Origin: JACVRN01 sp036403815
Lineage (GTDB): Bacteria > Acidobacteriota > Blastocatellia > Pyrinomonadales > Pyrinomonadaceae
Assembly: GCA_036403815.1 (NCBI GenBank)
Contig: DASWQH010000012.1
Location: forward strand, 1 to 64,000
Direction of reading: 5' to 3'
Length of the DNA: 64,000 nucleotides
Shown here: positions 26,298 to 34,356 of the stretch, piece after piece
Layout of the letters: each line of letters begins with the position of its first letter
How positions within the stretch are numbered: the first letter of the stretch is position 1
Notes under the pieces: model-generated
Told to the model about the DNA's origin: nothing
Database searches by the model: none
Seen by the model: the letters and a program-made list of their open reading frames with translations, nothing else
Position numbers and translations under genes: made by a program

Positions 26298-27200
26298 TTA
26301 ACTCCGGCTCTGATATTTCACAATGCTCCTCAAACTCATACCCTTCCTGTTCGTCGCTCGTAATAATGCTGAACAACTTGCTGCTGTTGTCCCCGACGAG
26401 AGCCTGGCTGACCGGCTCATTTCCGACATTGAGAAACCCCAGACTCGGACTCCCTTAATATAGGTCGCAAGCTTGACCAGCAGGGCTAGTGAATGTTCGG
26501 CATCTCGCCAGTATGGACTACCTTCTGTATCATCAATTGATGCGTCGATGATGAGACCCTCGCGCAGGTAGATCCATCCGGTTGAGTGAAGCACCGCTTC
26601 ATCAAGATCACCTGCAACGTCATTGAATCTGCCCATCTCACGCGCCTGCTTGATAGTCGCGTCGCCCCAATGCAACTCAAGGTAGCCGCTCATCCTGCCC
26701 CTCTGGACGATCTCGAAAAGCTCAGCAAGAGAAAAGATTGCACCGAGTTGGACAGATGAAAAGACCGCTGTATTGTCCTCGTCATTTCCCTGGCTGGCTT
26801 TATGGGAGCTGTTGTCTGCGGAGGATTCATGACTGTAAAAGTCTTGCGGGTCGATGGCTTGCGCAACGCTTCGCATGACATCGTCTAATAGGAAGGGCTT
26901 CTCTATATAATCTATAGCTCCCATTCTGATAAGGCTCTGTGCATATTCAGCGTCTCTGATGCCTGAAAGCATAATGACAGCAGTTTCAGGCCAGCACTGC
27001 TTTACTTGAGCCAGCAACTCCAATCCACTTTTACCCGGCATCGAGATGTCGGCAAGAACCACGTCAAAGCGCTCAGAATTCAAACGCTCCAGGGCATCTT
27101 CGACAGTTCCGGTCGCATAGCAGGTGTACTGGTCGCAGAAGAGATCAAAAAGGACTTCGCGGGTGACGGTGTCGTCTTCGGCTATCAGAACAGAGGGCAT
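26298..27200 (-). CDS. response regulator with DUF4388-like output, C-terminus apparently frameshifted
   Basis: 300 residues as read. Receiver domain with VLIAEDD, phosphoacceptor DVVLADISMPG, and DYIEKPF. A PatA/DUF4388-type output domain follows (SVQLGAIFSLAELFEIVQRG .. GYLELHWGD .. WIYLREGLIIDA). After LATYIKG the reading becomes Arg/Ser-rich and unlike the rest. One extra G in the GGG run near 26457 would instead give SPSLGFLNVGNEPVSQALVG and a normal acidic tail ending at 26257. So this is a recent frameshift or a sequencing error. DUF4388 proteins act in signalling linked to gliding or gene control. Confidence 0.8.
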   Translation of the reverse strand: MPSVLIAEDDTVTREVLFDLFCDQYTCYATGTVEDALERLNSERFDVVLADISMPGKSGLELLAQVKQCWPETAVIMLSGIRDAEYAQSLIRMGAIDYIEKPFLLDDVMRSVAQAIDPQDFYSHESSADNSSHKASQGNDEDNTAVFSSVQLGAIFSLAELFEIVQRGRMSGYLELHWGDATIKQAREMGRFNDVAGDLDEAVLHSTGWIYLREGLIIDASIDDTEGSPYWRDAEHSLALLVKLATYIKGVRVWGFSMSEMSRSARLSSGTTAASCSALLRATNRKGMSLRSIVKYQSRS

Positions 27201-27313
27201 TGGAGGGTCTCCGATTAATAAGGGGGTGTCCGGGCGAGCGCCAGGGTTCTTGCGGAGAGTAATGTCAGGTGAAAAGATTTAGGAGAAGCCCGCACGCTCA
27301 TTAGTGGCAAGTA

Positions 27314-27344
27314 AATCTTGACCGAAATTTGATCGGTCAAGATT
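27314..27344. promoter_or_regulatory. perfect 12-bp inverted repeat (AATCTTGACCGA half-site)
   Basis: AATCTTGACCGA, 7-base spacer, then TCGGTCAAGATT. It lies 114 bp upstream of the receiver-DUF4388 start. It shares the TTGACCGA core with 26199..26213. It probably is an operator; no flanking T-tract argues against a terminator. The remaining gap 27201..27516 shows no gene. Confidence 0.5.
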
Positions 27345-27516
27345 CAACTATCAATCGCAATTGCTGTACCAGGTATCGTTGAAACACGACATCGCCAAGC
27401 TAAGTCCTGAAACTAGAGAAGATGTTGATTGAACAGGTGAGGAGTTAAGTTGAAGGCGTTATGTCAGAATGATGGATGAGAAGTCAAAATGAAAGCTATG
27501 CTGTCATCAAGACTGA

Positions 27517-27759
27517 AGTTTCAAGAATACCTCCAACGACCATAAACCCAATATGACTGTGTTCTTCATCACTGACAGGGAATATGCAGAACGACTAATC
27601 ATAAAGGGCACGTTTGATTTCTTGTTGAAGCCCTTTCGCCTGGAAGAAGTTGAAGAAAAGGTTTACCGTATTATTGAATACCACCATCATTTTTTTAACG
27701 AGCGACGAAACGCAAACTTGATAGCACTAAAATCTTGTAACCCAAGCTACCTCTCATAA
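27517..27759 (+). pseudogene. remnant of a response-regulator receiver (C-terminal half)
   Basis: The frame (ATG at 27553; open back to 27517) encodes only the last part of a receiver: TVFFITDREYAERLIIKGTF and FLLKPFRLEEVEEKVYRIIE, aligned with the intact receiver at 20607 (VIVITG .. FNFLLKPFRLED). The N-terminal ~70 residues with the phosphoacceptor Asp are missing, and an in-frame stop precedes the fragment. Confidence 0.75.
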
Positions 27760-27769
27760 TATCAATCCA

Positions 27770-28585
27770 TTGATTAAGTCTTTGCCGGAAGAGATAGAGG
27801 ACTATCGTGACCGCATGTGGCGGCGCGAGCCGGAGCTACGCATAGAGAGCGCCCTTGAGGCAGAGCAACTGGTTGAAGCGGTCGGCTTCTGCTCTGCTAT
27901 GACGGACGCGCGCCATCCGGGGGCATCCATCTACATAGCCGTCTGCGGGCGGCGCGACGCACACATGCCACGCAACGTCCAGAAAGACCCGGAGGCGAGT
28001 CTGGCCTGGGTTATCAAGGATGAAGTGATGCAGCGCGGTCGCGTCTATTACGCGAAACTAGGTCGCGGGCGTGCGACCTTTCTAGCGCCGCGTCTCATAG
28101 CGCATTTTCAATCGGTCTGGGGAATCGCAAGACGAGCGGAAAGGGAGAGACTGTCCGTTGATGCGCGCGCCGTGCTGCGTGTGTTGCGTAGCGAGTGGGA
28201 GATGGCGACGGGAGACCTGCGCGAGGAATCGGGCGTCAAAGACCGCAAGCGATTTACACGCGCCATGGACGAGCTGCAACGAACTATGAAAGTCGTTCCC
28301 GGAGAAGTTTTATACGAGCCTTGGTTCACCTACATCTGGACACTGGCCGAAGCGCGCTTCGCCCCCGAACTCAAGCTCAAGGTCAAACGCGAAGTGGCGC
28401 TCAGAGAAATCGCACGCGCCTTTCTGGACGGAGCGGGCATGACCCTGCGCGGCGAACTCGCAAAAGTGACCGGCCTCTCACGCCCCGACGCTGGCATAGG
28501 CAACCACGCCCTCGTCAATGAAGGCTACGCCGAACGCCTTGAAGTAGGAGTCTACAGAAAGATAGGGATGAGGGCAGAGGGATGA
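27770..28585 (+). CDS. AlkZ-related winged-helix protein
   Basis: About 271 residues from TTG 27770 (other in-frame starts: TTG 27782, ATG 27815). The text RIESALEAEQLVEAVGFCSA, LAWVIKDEVMQRGRVYYAKL and FLAPRLIAHFQSVWG resembles proteins catalogued as AlkZ-related, a group related to the winged-helix DNA glycosylase AlkZ. The middle (AVLRVLRSEWEMATGDLREE, SGVKDRKRFTRAMDELQRTM) reads as winged helices. The catalytic QxQ/QxD motif of AlkZ is not evident, so glycosylase activity is not implied. Confidence 0.65.
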   Translation: MIKSLPEEIEDYRDRMWRREPELRIESALEAEQLVEAVGFCSAMTDARHPGASIYIAVCGRRDAHMPRNVQKDPEASLAWVIKDEVMQRGRVYYAKLGRGRATFLAPRLIAHFQSVWGIARRAERERLSVDARAVLRVLRSEWEMATGDLREESGVKDRKRFTRAMDELQRTMKVVPGEVLYEPWFTYIWTLAEARFAPELKLKVKREVALREIARAFLDGAGMTLRGELAKVTGLSRPDAGIGNHALVNEGYAERLEVGVYRKIGMRAEG

Positions 28586-28586
28586 A

Positions 28587-28686
28587 AAAGCAGGTATCGG
28601 GTGTCAGGTGCCGGGTGCCGGTAAAGAGAAAATCTTACGGTCTTTCTTTTACCGGCACCCGGCACCTGACACCCGATACCTGCTTT
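28587..28686. repeat. 39-bp perfect-arm hairpin of CGGGTGC-type heptads
   Basis: The left arm 28587..28625 and right arm 28648..28686 are exact complements over 39 bp, with a 22-bp loop. Inside the arm the 7-base words CGGGTGT, CAGGTGC, CGGGTGC can be read. It fills the gap between convergent stops at 28585 and 28687. The same word family recurs at 61356. Confidence 0.92.
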
Positions 28687-28983
28687 CTATATACCTTCGC
28701 CGTCGATGCCGCGTAGGGCTGCGAGGAGGGCGCGGCGTTCGGCCTGTGCGGCGCGCACGCGGGCGAGGCGTTGTTTGTCTATGTCGGTCGTGGCCTCGAC
28801 TTCGATTGATTGCAGGTCTGTGACAGGCTTGCCCGTGAGCGAGCCGTTGAGCGCGCATTGCAGCGCGTCCCAGGGAAACTGAAAGGCCGTGCCCATATCT
28901 TCGTCGTCAATGAAGACTCGCCAGCGCCCGTCGTCCGTGCGCACCAGATTGATAGTCATTGAACTTTGAGTTTCGTTGCTCAT
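28687..28983 (-). CDS. small cytosolic protein, unknown function
   Basis: 98 residues: a short beta-rich start (TINLVRTDDGRWRVFIDDED), then a helical, charged C-terminus (IDKQRLARVRAAQAERRALL). No family recognised. Its start overlaps the stop of the preceding gene by 4 bp (ATGA type), showing translational coupling with the 267-residue membrane protein. Confidence 0.65.
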   Translation of the reverse strand: MSNETQSSMTINLVRTDDGRWRVFIDDEDMGTAFQFPWDALQCALNGSLTGKPVTDLQSIEVEATTDIDKQRLARVRAAQAERRALLAALRGIDGEGI

Positions 28984-29783
28984 TCTTCTCTAGTCCCGGT
29001 CAGAGCGCGCTCGTCGCCTGGATGCCGTAAATCATCTTCAATCTCGAACCGCGCCTGCTGCTCCATGCGCGCAGCCTCCAACGCCAGCGGCATCTGATCC
29101 CGCAGATTGCCTAGCCGTTTCAGCGCCATGTCCGTTTCAGCAAAGCTTGCGCCACGGCTGGCCGTCGCCTCTATCGTTTGCAGCCGGGCTTGAACTTCAG
29201 CCAGATAGCTTGCGCCCTCGTCGCGGACTCTCTCCATGCGTGAGCGGTCGGCGCGCAATTCCTCCTGCAAACCCTTCGTGTCCGCCCCCTGCAAGAGCGC
29301 TGCGCGATTGATGCGGCGCTCGACCGAGAGCAGTTCGCGCTTGGCGCTTGCCAGAACGCGCGAGGCCGTCAGGCGCGCAGCCAGCGTCTCCCTGTAAGCG
29401 TCCGCCAGCAGAGGGTTCTGCGCTTCGATTGATTTCAAAGTCTGTCGCTCAGCCGTAGTCAATTCAGACATAAACCAGTCCAGCTCGTCAGCCGTGATGC
29501 CGTCTGCCGCCAGCCGCTCGCGCATTCTTTTATTCCAACGGCGGCGGTAGAGCAGTATGAAGATGACTGCGAAGATGCCGACCAGCGAGCCTACGAAGAG
29601 CGAAGCGAAAGTAAGAAAGATGAGCGTGACCGCGCCTTCTATGGTCGCCGATGTTAAGTAGAGCAGGAAGAAGATAATTGGGGCAGGGAGCGCGGCCAGA
29701 AGGAAGCTGAGCCAAGGGGCATGGCGCAGCACGCGCATCATCATGCGGTCACGCGGCGTCAGTTTGTCGCTTCTCTCCATCAT
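28980..29783 (-). CDS. membrane protein with long coiled-coil, unknown function
   Basis: 267 residues. Two hydrophobic helices (FLLAALPAPIIFFLLYLTSA and LIFLTFASLFVGSLVGIFAV) are followed by a long charged alpha-helical region (LTTAERQTLKSIEAQNPLLA and onward, to residue ~255) that looks like coiled coil. It overlaps the 98-residue gene by 4 bp, so they are one operon. No recognised domain. Confidence 0.7.
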   Translation of the reverse strand: MMERSDKLTPRDRMMMRVLRHAPWLSFLLAALPAPIIFFLLYLTSATIEGAVTLIFLTFASLFVGSLVGIFAVIFILLYRRRWNKRMRERLAADGITADELDWFMSELTTAERQTLKSIEAQNPLLADAYRETLAARLTASRVLASAKRELLSVERRINRAALLQGADTKGLQEELRADRSRMERVRDEGASYLAEVQARLQTIEATASRGASFAETDMALKRLGNLRDQMPLALEAARMEQQARFEIEDDLRHPGDERALTGTREE

Positions 29784-30037
29784 ACGAATAACTTACGCTC
29801 ATCTACCCTCAAGGGGTTTCGACGAGCAAACTATTTTGATGCGCCGCACACGGCTTTAGCTTGCACGGAACAAGTTTCGGTTTACCTGAAAGAGACAAAA
29901 ATATACTATCTTGTTTCTACATAAGCCAATGGCTCGCACGGAAAGATGCGCCCGCGCTATCCGTTTTTAACCGTTTAGGGGATATAATGTACTGGAAGTT
30001 CTAGCCAGCCGGGTAATTTCTCTCTTGAGGGGACGCG

Positions 30038-31021
30038 ATGCTGAGAATCAAAAGACAGGCCGCAATTTTTCTAAACGCCTTGATGCTCCTTTGTCTTGTC
30101 GCCAGCTCGAATGTGTTTGCACAGACGCGCTCTGAGGAATTGCCCGCGCAAGACAAGCGCAAGAACAGCCGCGACGGCGTGAGAACGGTCATCATCCCGG
30201 TCACTATACGCACGAAGGGATCGCGCATGGGGCGCGAGTTGGAGGTAGTTAACTTTACAGTGCGTGAGGACGGCCAGGAGATGCGCAAGCTCTCGATTCG
30301 ATGGCTGGGTAATTCTCCGCTGACGCTTTCGGTCTTGATTCAGGACGGGGTCGTGCCCTCAATCGGAACCGAGATGAAAGGCATAGGCGATTTTATACGC
30401 AGCCTGCCGGAAGGCTCGCGCGTCTTCGTCGGCTACATCAGGACAGGCTCGCTGGAAGTGCGCCAGAAATTCACGGCTGATCTTGAGCGCGCAGCCAGTG
30501 CGCTCAGGCCGCCCATCAGCTTTGCCTCCGCCGCTCCCTCGAATCCCTATACGGAGATAATAGATTCGCTGAAACGCTTTGAAGCGCAACCGGCAGGCCG
30601 TCGCGCCATGCTCGTCGTCTCAGACGGTCTGGATTACTCGCGCGGCTTCGACACGGTTTCGGTCGTACAGAGCATTGACCTGCAACGCGCCATCAACGAA
30701 GCCCAGCGTCGCGGCGTCGCCATCTATTCTCTGTATGCCCCGTCGGTCATCACAGCCGTTCGCACCGATCACCTGCTGGCCGCCGGAGCGCAAGGCTCAC
30801 TGGAGAGGCTTTCGCAGGAGACGGGCGGGCGCGCTTACTTTCAAGGTCTGGACGCGCCCGTCAGCTTTGACCCGTTCCTGAAAGATGTCGCCACCTCTCT
30901 GACGCGCCAGCTCGCGCTTACCTATCTTTCCACCAATACAAAAAAGGGATTCCACCGCATCGAAGTCACAACCGACAGGGACGACATAGGAATCAGCTAT
31001 CCCTTCGGCTATACACGCTGA
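30038..31021 (+). CDS. exported VWFA-related (acidobacterial family) protein
   Basis: 327 residues with a signal peptide. The body is the 'VWFA-related, Acidobacteria' fold: NFTVREDGQEMRKLSI, LSVLIQDGVVPSIGTEMKGI (a degenerate DxSxS site), SRVFVGYIRTG, AMLVVSDGLDYSRGF, AQRRGVAIYSLYAP and a C-terminal strand pair LALTYLSTNTKKGFHRIEVT. This family is strongly expanded in Acidobacteriota and supports the taxonomic reading. Metal binding at the MIDAS looks imperfect. Function unknown; adhesion is a guess. An 'AGCCAATGG' stretch far upstream has no role I can assign. Confidence 0.88.
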   Translation: MLRIKRQAAIFLNALMLLCLVASSNVFAQTRSEELPAQDKRKNSRDGVRTVIIPVTIRTKGSRMGRELEVVNFTVREDGQEMRKLSIRWLGNSPLTLSVLIQDGVVPSIGTEMKGIGDFIRSLPEGSRVFVGYIRTGSLEVRQKFTADLERAASALRPPISFASAAPSNPYTEIIDSLKRFEAQPAGRRAMLVVSDGLDYSRGFDTVSVVQSIDLQRAINEAQRRGVAIYSLYAPSVITAVRTDHLLAAGAQGSLERLSQETGGRAYFQGLDAPVSFDPFLKDVATSLTRQLALTYLSTNTKKGFHRIEVTTDRDDIGISYPFGYTR

Positions 31022-31066
31022 AGTGCCAACATCATTAACTTGAGTTCGACATAAGAAGGAAAAATG

Positions 31067-31277
31067 ATAGCTCCCGTCAGGGGGCGATAGAATTTAGCCA
31101 ACGGCGTCAGCCGTGGGGATACCATGCCAACAAATATGATACGCCCCTGAAAGGGGCGAAAGATTATCAAGACTGGACTTCTTTCGCCCCTTTCAGGGGC
31201 TTTTAACTTTGAAACGGCGACTTGATTCCCACAGCTCACGCCGTGGGCTATAGTCTTTCGCCCCTTTCAGGGGCTAA
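31067..31277. repeat. Family A nested palindromic element, copy 2
   Basis: Same module order as at 9653: GCTCCCGTCAGGGGGC, the ACGGCGTCAGCCGTGGGG module, two inverted GCCCCTGAAAGGGGC modules around GATTATCAAGACTGGACTTC, CCCACAGCTCACGCCGTGGG, and an outer GCCCCTTTCAGGGGC. Additional outer arms TGAGTTCGACAT (~31040) and ATGTCGAACTCA (~31293) flank it. It takes up the gap 31022..31327. Confidence 0.9.
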
Positions 31278-31327
31278 GAGGCGCTTTCCCTCATGTCGAA
31301 CTCACGTTTCATTACAGTAAAATCGGC

Positions 31328-32032
31328 TCAGGCAACTCTGTCCTGAGTGGCGGCTCGGCGGCGGTGCATCTCGCGGATTTGCATCTCCAGCTCCATGATG
31401 TGAAGGTCAATCATCAGGCGTAGCTCGCGGTTGAGCTTCATACACTTTTCAAAATCCTTCATGGCCTCATCCTGTTTGCCCTGACGACGCAGCGCGACCC
31501 CGCGGTCGGCGTAAGCCAGAGGGTTGTCCGGGTCAAGCTCTATACCGCGATTGAAGTCTACGAGCGCAGATTTGGTGTCGCCGCTGATGAGAAGCGCGCG
31601 CCCCCTCTTGATGTATGAGTCGGCGTCGTTGGGGCTGTACTTGATGGCTTTGTTGAAGTCCGATATGGCCGCGTCCAGGTTAAGCTGGTTGGAGCGTATG
31701 TAGCCGCGATTGGTATAAGCCTGTGTGATGTCCCGGTTGTTCTGGCCGGTGCGCGGCTCAATCTCTACAGCCTTCTCGTAGTCGTCAATCGCGCCGTCCA
31801 GGTCTCCTCTGGCGCGGCGCGCGATGCCGCGATTCAGGTAGGCTTCAGAAGAGCGCGGGTTGGCTTCAATGGCCTTGTCGTATTCGGCTATTGCTCCGCG
31901 TATGTCGCCGCGACTGAAACGCGCCTGCCCGCGCTGAACGTGCTCGCGTGCGGCGCGCGGGTTCTGCGCCTCTGCGACTGAGGCCGAAAGGGCTAGAAGG
32001 AAGAGAACAGGTAAGAGAAAAGAGCGTCTCAT
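31328..32032 (-). CDS. exported TPR protein
   Basis: 234 residues with a signal peptide (FLLPVLFLLALSASVAEA) and about four to five tetratricopeptide repeats (AREHVQRGQARFSRGDIRGA, IAEYDKAIEANPRSSEAYLN, AISDFNKAIKYSPNDADSYI, LVDFNRGIELDPDNPLAYAD). It ends in a helical segment. Such proteins scaffold other periplasmic proteins; no partner is visible. Monocistronic. Confidence 0.88.
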   Translation of the reverse strand: MRRSFLLPVLFLLALSASVAEAQNPRAAREHVQRGQARFSRGDIRGAIAEYDKAIEANPRSSEAYLNRGIARRARGDLDGAIDDYEKAVEIEPRTGQNNRDITQAYTNRGYIRSNQLNLDAAISDFNKAIKYSPNDADSYIKRGRALLISGDTKSALVDFNRGIELDPDNPLAYADRGVALRRQGKQDEAMKDFEKCMKLNRELRLMIDLHIMELEMQIREMHRRRAATQDRVA

Positions 32033-32173
32033 AGTTCACCTCGCGTCTTGCGGCGCGCCTGAGAGCTTAAGATTCAGACGATAGGGAGCATTTGTCCGAG
32101 CTTGTCGTGCGCTAAATTCGCACACCTTATGCCTCTGAATCAAGGGCTGGAAAGAGACTTCGACGGGCAGCGG

Positions 32174-32656
32174 TTATCTTTTGAGTTCCGGAGCGAAGAA
32201 ACGAAGCGCGCCTGTGATGATCGTTAAAGTGAAAGTGATGAGCGCGGAGAGAAGACAGTAGTCGCAGAATTCATGTATGACGAAGGCTTGAAGGTAAAGG
32301 AGCAACAGCGTTGTTAGAAACATCATGGCGACGAGAAGTGTGAGCAGTCGTCCGGCTTGCCGGTAGCCGAACGCGGCGAGCGTGGCGAGGCTGAAGACAG
32401 AAAAGTAGGCGGCTGCGCCGATGATAGCTAAGGGAACGCCGAACGGATTGGCGTACGGGCTGCTGAGAACTTTTGAGCATCCGGATGTGATAAGACACTG
32501 TGCGCTGCGGCCAGACAGGTGCTCCACCGTGAGATAAATGGCATCACCCAGACCAATCAAAGCTACAAGCGCCGCAACTGCGTAAAGAATCGTCGTGCGG
32601 TTGACCGAACGAACATCTTCGCCGGGGCGCGCTGCTTGATCGGTTGCCTTAGGCAT
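32174..32656 (-). CDS. VKOR-family disulfide oxidoreductase
   Basis: 160 residues, four hydrophobic helices. Loop cysteines C54 and C60 (AQCLITSGCSKVL) and the active-site pair C131-x2-C134 (HEFCDYCLL) match bacterial vitamin K epoxide reductase homologues, which replace DsbB in re-oxidising DsbA with quinone. The N-terminal extension is about 20 residues. The DsbA-like gene lies just upstream on the same strand, 207 bp away, with a family C hairpin in between, so it is probably its redox partner. Confidence 0.9.
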   Translation of the reverse strand: MPKATDQAARPGEDVRSVNRTTILYAVAALVALIGLGDAIYLTVEHLSGRSAQCLITSGCSKVLSSPYANPFGVPLAIIGAAAYFSVFSLATLAAFGYRQAGRLLTLLVAMMFLTTLLLLYLQAFVIHEFCDYCLLSALITFTLTIITGALRFFAPELKR

Positions 32657-32724
32657 GGGATGAGCTAGAAAGAGTTGATGCCGAAATTAAAGTAGATGTA
32701 AGTGGAATAAAAGCATAAGAGCAT

Positions 32725-32805
32725 TAAACCACTAAACCACACGAAATATCACGAACGAATAATTGCGCTTGCCGTTCGTGATGTTTCGTGTGGTTTAGTG
32801 GTTTA
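32725..32805. repeat. Family C hairpin, CCACTAAACCACACGAAA variant
   Basis: TAAACCACTAAACCACACGA pairs with its complement at 32783..32805; inner CACGAACG/CGTTCGTG adds a second stem. Located between the DsbA-like and VKOR genes. Confidence 0.88.
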
Positions 32806-32863
32806 TCTATATTTCTCATAGGACTCTTCCGCGCTCTGATTTAGAAATCTTGCTTGCATTTTC

Positions 32864-33550
32864 TCATTGTCCTTTGGCGGCGAGCGAAGAATTGATGAGG
32901 GCGTGTAGTCCTTCGTCCGTCATCTGCTCCTGCATGACCTGGCGACCGTTGATGAAAAGGGTCGGCGTGCCGGTGACGCCGAGCGACACGCCGCGATTAT
33001 AATCCAGTATAATTCGCTGCTTGACCTCTGCGCTGTTCATATCCTGCCTGAATTTTTCTACGTTCAGACCCATATTCTGCGCCTGTTGCAGAAATATCTG
33101 GCGCGCATTGGGAGCGTTCGACCAGGTCTGCTGTTCCCTGTACATCCAATCGTGCATCTCCCAGAATTTCCCCTGCTCGCCAGCCGCTTCAGCCGCCAGC
33201 GCAGCTTCGAGCGCAAAGGGATGCATCTGCGTCAAAGGGAAGTGGCGAAAGATGACACGCACGCGCGCTCCATACTCTTTCTCGATTTTTTCCAGCTCCG
33301 GGTGCAAAGCGGCGCACGGAGGGCATTGAAGATCGCCGAACTCTTCGAGTACGACGGGTGCGTTCTCGCTGCCTTTAGAGCGCGGCGGATTGGCTCCGAG
33401 CTGAGGCCCTCTGCTGGTTGGCTGGTTGCTGGACGACAGGTTTGATGTAGGTGGCGTGGCCTGCTTCGGAGAGCGAAGCAGAAGCGCCGCGACCACAATG
33501 GCGCTACAGAAGACAATGGCTATGATGGCAAAGGGCAGATAACGTTTCAT
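32864..33550 (-). CDS. DsbA-like thiol-disulfide oxidoreductase, membrane anchored
   Basis: About 228 residues from ATG 33550 (a TTG three codons earlier is possible). An N-terminal anchor (FAIIAIVFCSAIVVAALLL), a Ser/Thr/Pro linker, then a DsbA-type thioredoxin domain with CPPC (GDLQCPPCAALHP), the helical insertion, and cis-Pro loop GVTGTPTLFING. The CPPC pair and the insertion match the DsbA/DSBA-like thioredoxin family that catalyses protein disulfide formation in the periplasm. Pairing with the VKOR gene downstream supports an oxidising role. Confidence 0.9.
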   Translation of the reverse strand: MKRYLPFAIIAIVFCSAIVVAALLLRSPKQATPPTSNLSSSNQPTSRGPQLGANPPRSKGSENAPVVLEEFGDLQCPPCAALHPELEKIEKEYGARVRVIFRHFPLTQMHPFALEAALAAEAAGEQGKFWEMHDWMYREQQTWSNAPNARQIFLQQAQNMGLNVEKFRQDMNSAEVKQRIILDYNRGVSLGVTGTPTLFINGRQVMQEQMTDEGLHALINSSLAAKGQ

Positions 33551-33683
33551 CTCTCTCAACTCGACCTTTGAATGTCGGCAAATCCTTTCGACACAAGCAA
33601 CGGCTTATGTCTTCCATCATCACGATGAAAGTCTCTCGTGTCAAATCTGTAGCATGGAATGTGTGGAGTCTAACGACGCGAAA

Positions 33684-33732
33684 TGTTTCGGGCGCGGATG
33701 CTATAGCGCATGTGTCGCGCCCGCGCCCGAAA
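33684..33732 (-). terminator. GC-rich stem-loop after the ferredoxin gene
   Basis: GTTTCGGGCGCGG and CCGCGCCCGAAAC form a 13-bp perfect stem. On the minus strand it lies 100 bp after the ferredoxin stop. No T-tract is present. The divergent side leads to the DsbA-like gene. The rest of 33560..33831 holds no supported gene. Confidence 0.5.
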
Positions 33733-33831
33733 CGTCTCTTCACGACCCGGTTTTGAAACTGACTAAGTTACAATGGCGATGATAGCTAGTCTCATCTGAG
33801 TTTGAGAAGCGCACTATTGCTTCCGCTCAGG

Positions 33832-34128
33832 TTATTCTTCCGGGCCTGCGCAGCCGGGGCCATGCAGAGCCGGTATCTTGGCGCTGATCGTCGGATACTG
33901 GCTTGCTTCTGCGTTCAACTCAAGCCAGTCCGCGTAATTATCCGGCAGCGTCGCCTCTGCGAAGATGGCCTCCACCGGACACTCCGGCACACAGGCATCG
34001 CAATCAATGCAGGTGTCTGGATTGATATAAAGGCGGTCGGACAATTCATGAAACGCTTCGACGGGACATACCGCAGCGCAATCCGTATACTTACAATCAA
34101 CACAGGGTTCGGTGACAATGTAGGTCAT
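33832..34128 (-). CDS. ferredoxin, FdxA-type (3Fe-4S/4Fe-4S)
   Basis: 98 residues from ATG 34128, chosen because AAGGAG lies 5 bp before it. The sequence MTYIVTEPCVDCKYTDCAAV, CPVEAFH, INPDTCIDCDACVPECPVEA is the FdxA pattern with seven-iron type Cys spacing: in the first motif one Cys gap deviates as in 3Fe-4S clusters. It is a small electron carrier. C-terminal tail is acidic. Divergent from nth. Confidence 0.9.
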   Translation of the reverse strand: MTYIVTEPCVDCKYTDCAAVCPVEAFHELSDRLYINPDTCIDCDACVPECPVEAIFAEATLPDNYADWLELNAEASQYPTISAKIPALHGPGCAGPEE

Positions 34129-34356
34129 TTTCTGCTCCTTGAAGTTAAGCTGCACATTCTCTTTACTCAATTCGTTGCGCCCGTGTCAATATCCTTTTTC
34201 ATTTCTTCTCAAGTTTCAAAAGAGCCGCACGCGTGTACGCGTTCCATATGATATAACTCTCACGCGCCAGCAGCAGAGCGCTGGAAAATTATTGACCGAG
34301 GAATAGTGGATAGACATAACAGAGTTTCTTTTATTCGTTATGCATGAGGAGAGAGC

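Noticed and set aside
31060..31300. Insertion sequence
   Set aside because: No ORF and no transposase; the structure is the nested palindromic element only.
33504..33743. 79-codon minus-strand frame upstream of the DsbA-like gene
   Set aside because: Overlaps the DsbA-like start and a GC-rich hairpin; no recognisable start site or domain.
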